Both the position numbers and the translations under genes were made by a program. DNA of 64,000 nt from Bacillus multifaciens (lineage in GTDB: Bacteria; Bacillota; Bacilli; Bacillales; Bacillaceae_G). Every line of letters starts with the position of its first letter. The stretch's first letter is position 1. This document shows positions 63,134-64,000 of the stretch, piece after piece. The stretch covers positions 1-64,000 of the forward strand of contig NZ_JAVBXD010000028.1 in the NCBI RefSeq assembly GCF_030756675.1, in the 5' to 3' direction. Below the pieces are notes generated by a model. It did no database searches. It was given only the letters and a program-made list of their open reading frames with translations, and had not been told where the DNA came from.

Positions 63134-64000
63134 TTCTGCATCACCAATTCTAAGAAGATTTCTTCTAAAGTATCGTTATTCATTTCAAATTTAACGATGT
63201 CTACTTTATGTTCAAGTGCATTTTTTAGCAATATATTTTTGTTCTTTTCGATGTTTTCAACTTTAATTTTAACTTTAAGCCCGATGACTTCTACCCCCTT
63301 CACATAAGGGAGTTTTTTTACAACGTCAATCCACTTTTGATCCTTCGCAGTAATTTCCACAATTAACTTATTTTCGCTATTACGATTTAAAAGCTCGGTG
63401 ATCGTTGTATCTTCTATTTTTGTTCCATCTTTTATAATGACAAATCGTTCACAGATTTCTTCCGCATCGCTTAATATATGGGTTGATAATAAAATGCTTG
63501 TATCTTTTTTTATTTCTTCAATCAGGTTTAATACCTCTCTTCGACCGATTGGATCTAACGCAGATACCGGTTCATCCATGACAATAAGCGAAGGTTTATG
63601 TAGTAAGGCTTGTGCAATACCGAGCCGTTGTTTCATTCCACCAGAAAATGTACCAACCTTTGAATTTTCTTCACCCGTTAGTCCAACTTTTGTCAGAATT
63701 TCCGGTATCAAGTTTGTTAATACTTCTTTTTTCAATCCTGATAGTTGTCCCATAAACGTAAGGGTTTCTCTTGCTGTCATCCAATGAAAAAAATTAGGGT
63801 ACTGCGGTAGGTAACCAATTTCTCTTTTCATTTTTGATATTTTTTTGCCATTTAATAAAACTTCACCTGCGTCTGAATTAATAATGTCTGAAATCACTTT
63901 TATTAATGTGGATTTGCCGGCTCCATTTGGTCCAATTAGACCGACACATTCCCCTGATTGCATTTCCATCGAGAAATTATTGACAGCAATTTTCCCTTTA
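63130..64000 (-). CDS. ABC exporter ATP-binding protein (5' end outside window)
   Basis: Walker A GPNGAGKSTLIKVI, Q-loop YLPQYP, signature FSGGMKQRLGIAQALLH, Walker B LIVMDEPVSALDPIGR and H-loop LLSTHILSDAEEICER. The C-terminal about 80 residues form the extra domain of DrrA/CcmA-type ATPases. The frame is open to the window edge (KGKIAVNNFSMEMQSGE), and the internal ATG at 63969 is not the start, because the A-loop strand precedes it. Confidence 0.9.
   Translation of the reverse strand, partial: KGKIAVNNFSMEMQSGECVGLIGPNGAGKSTLIKVISDIINSDAGEVLLNGKKISKMKREIGYLPQYPNFFHWMTARETLTFMGQLSGLKKEVLTNLIPEILTKVGLTGEENSKVGTFSGGMKQRLGIAQALLHKPSLIVMDEPVSALDPIGRREVLNLIEEIKKDTSILLSTHILSDAEEICERFVIIKDGTKIEDTTITELLNRNSENKLIVEITAKDQKWIDVVKKLPYVKGVEVIGLKVKIKVENIEKNKNILLKNALEHKVDIVKFEMNNDTLEEIFLELVMQK

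Noticed and set aside
1-64000. tRNA, rRNA or CRISPR arrays
   Set aside because: I looked for cloverleaf features, conserved rRNA blocks and regular repeats and saw none; a tRNAscan or CRISPR search would settle it.

Overview
The window looks like chromosome of a Bacillus cereus group bacterium. I infer this from the low GC content, strong AGGAGG-type ribosome sites, the sporulation-linked gene order hfq-miaA / spoVK / hflX-ynbB-glnR-glnA shared with other bacilli, the collagen-preface-like protein, and several copies of a bcr-like repeat. I cannot name the species from sequence alone.

Bases 1-9.6 kb are the right end of a prophage lying against the 3' end of glnA. It has a leftward replication block (DnaD-like protein, DnaB-type helicase, DUF771 protein and small unknowns), a LexA/CI-type repressor with two identical operators, a Cro-like gene broken by a deletion in its helix-turn-helix, and an integrase interrupted by an amber codon. 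It therefore looks defective. A PAP2 phosphatase (bcrC type) sits among these genes.

Bases 9.6-20 kb are core genome: glnRA with GlnR boxes, a PLP enzyme, hflX, a UPF0126 membrane protein, two tiny proteins with a possible forespore promoter, spoVK, a tyrosine recombinase-like protein lacking most catalytic residues, a preface-like protein without a collagen tail, hfq and miaA. Bases 20.1-27.2 kb hold three large GT2-plus-TPR glycosyltransferases between two proteins with related C-terminal domains, one of which carries Thr-rich beta repeats. This looks like a dedicated protein glycosylation locus.

Bases 27.5-43.4 kb are metabolic: an iron-type alcohol dehydrogenase, a DUF420 protein, a Fur-controlled catecholate siderophore uptake operon with its esterase, pepT, a YebC-family regulator, and an ald-tdcB-permease cluster facing a second permease across a region with Rex-like operators. 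Bases 43.4-48 kb hold a soluble PAS-chemoreceptor, a TetR-MFS efflux pair and a methyltransferase fragment.

Bases 48.3-59.3 kb form a molybdenum cofactor and formate dehydrogenase region (fdhA, DUF1641, DUF2294, fdhD, moaA, moeB, moeA, moaE, moaD, apbC). Terminator hairpins stand between upstream sequence and start codons at three places, two of them next to related tiny ORFs. Bases 59.4-62.3 kb are a graveyard of mobile elements: IS21, Tn3 and IS6 relics, a TAACTACTCA-ended MITE, and a long inverted repeat around a zinc-ribbon/DUF4145 gene. The window closes with an ABC exporter whose ATPase runs off the end.
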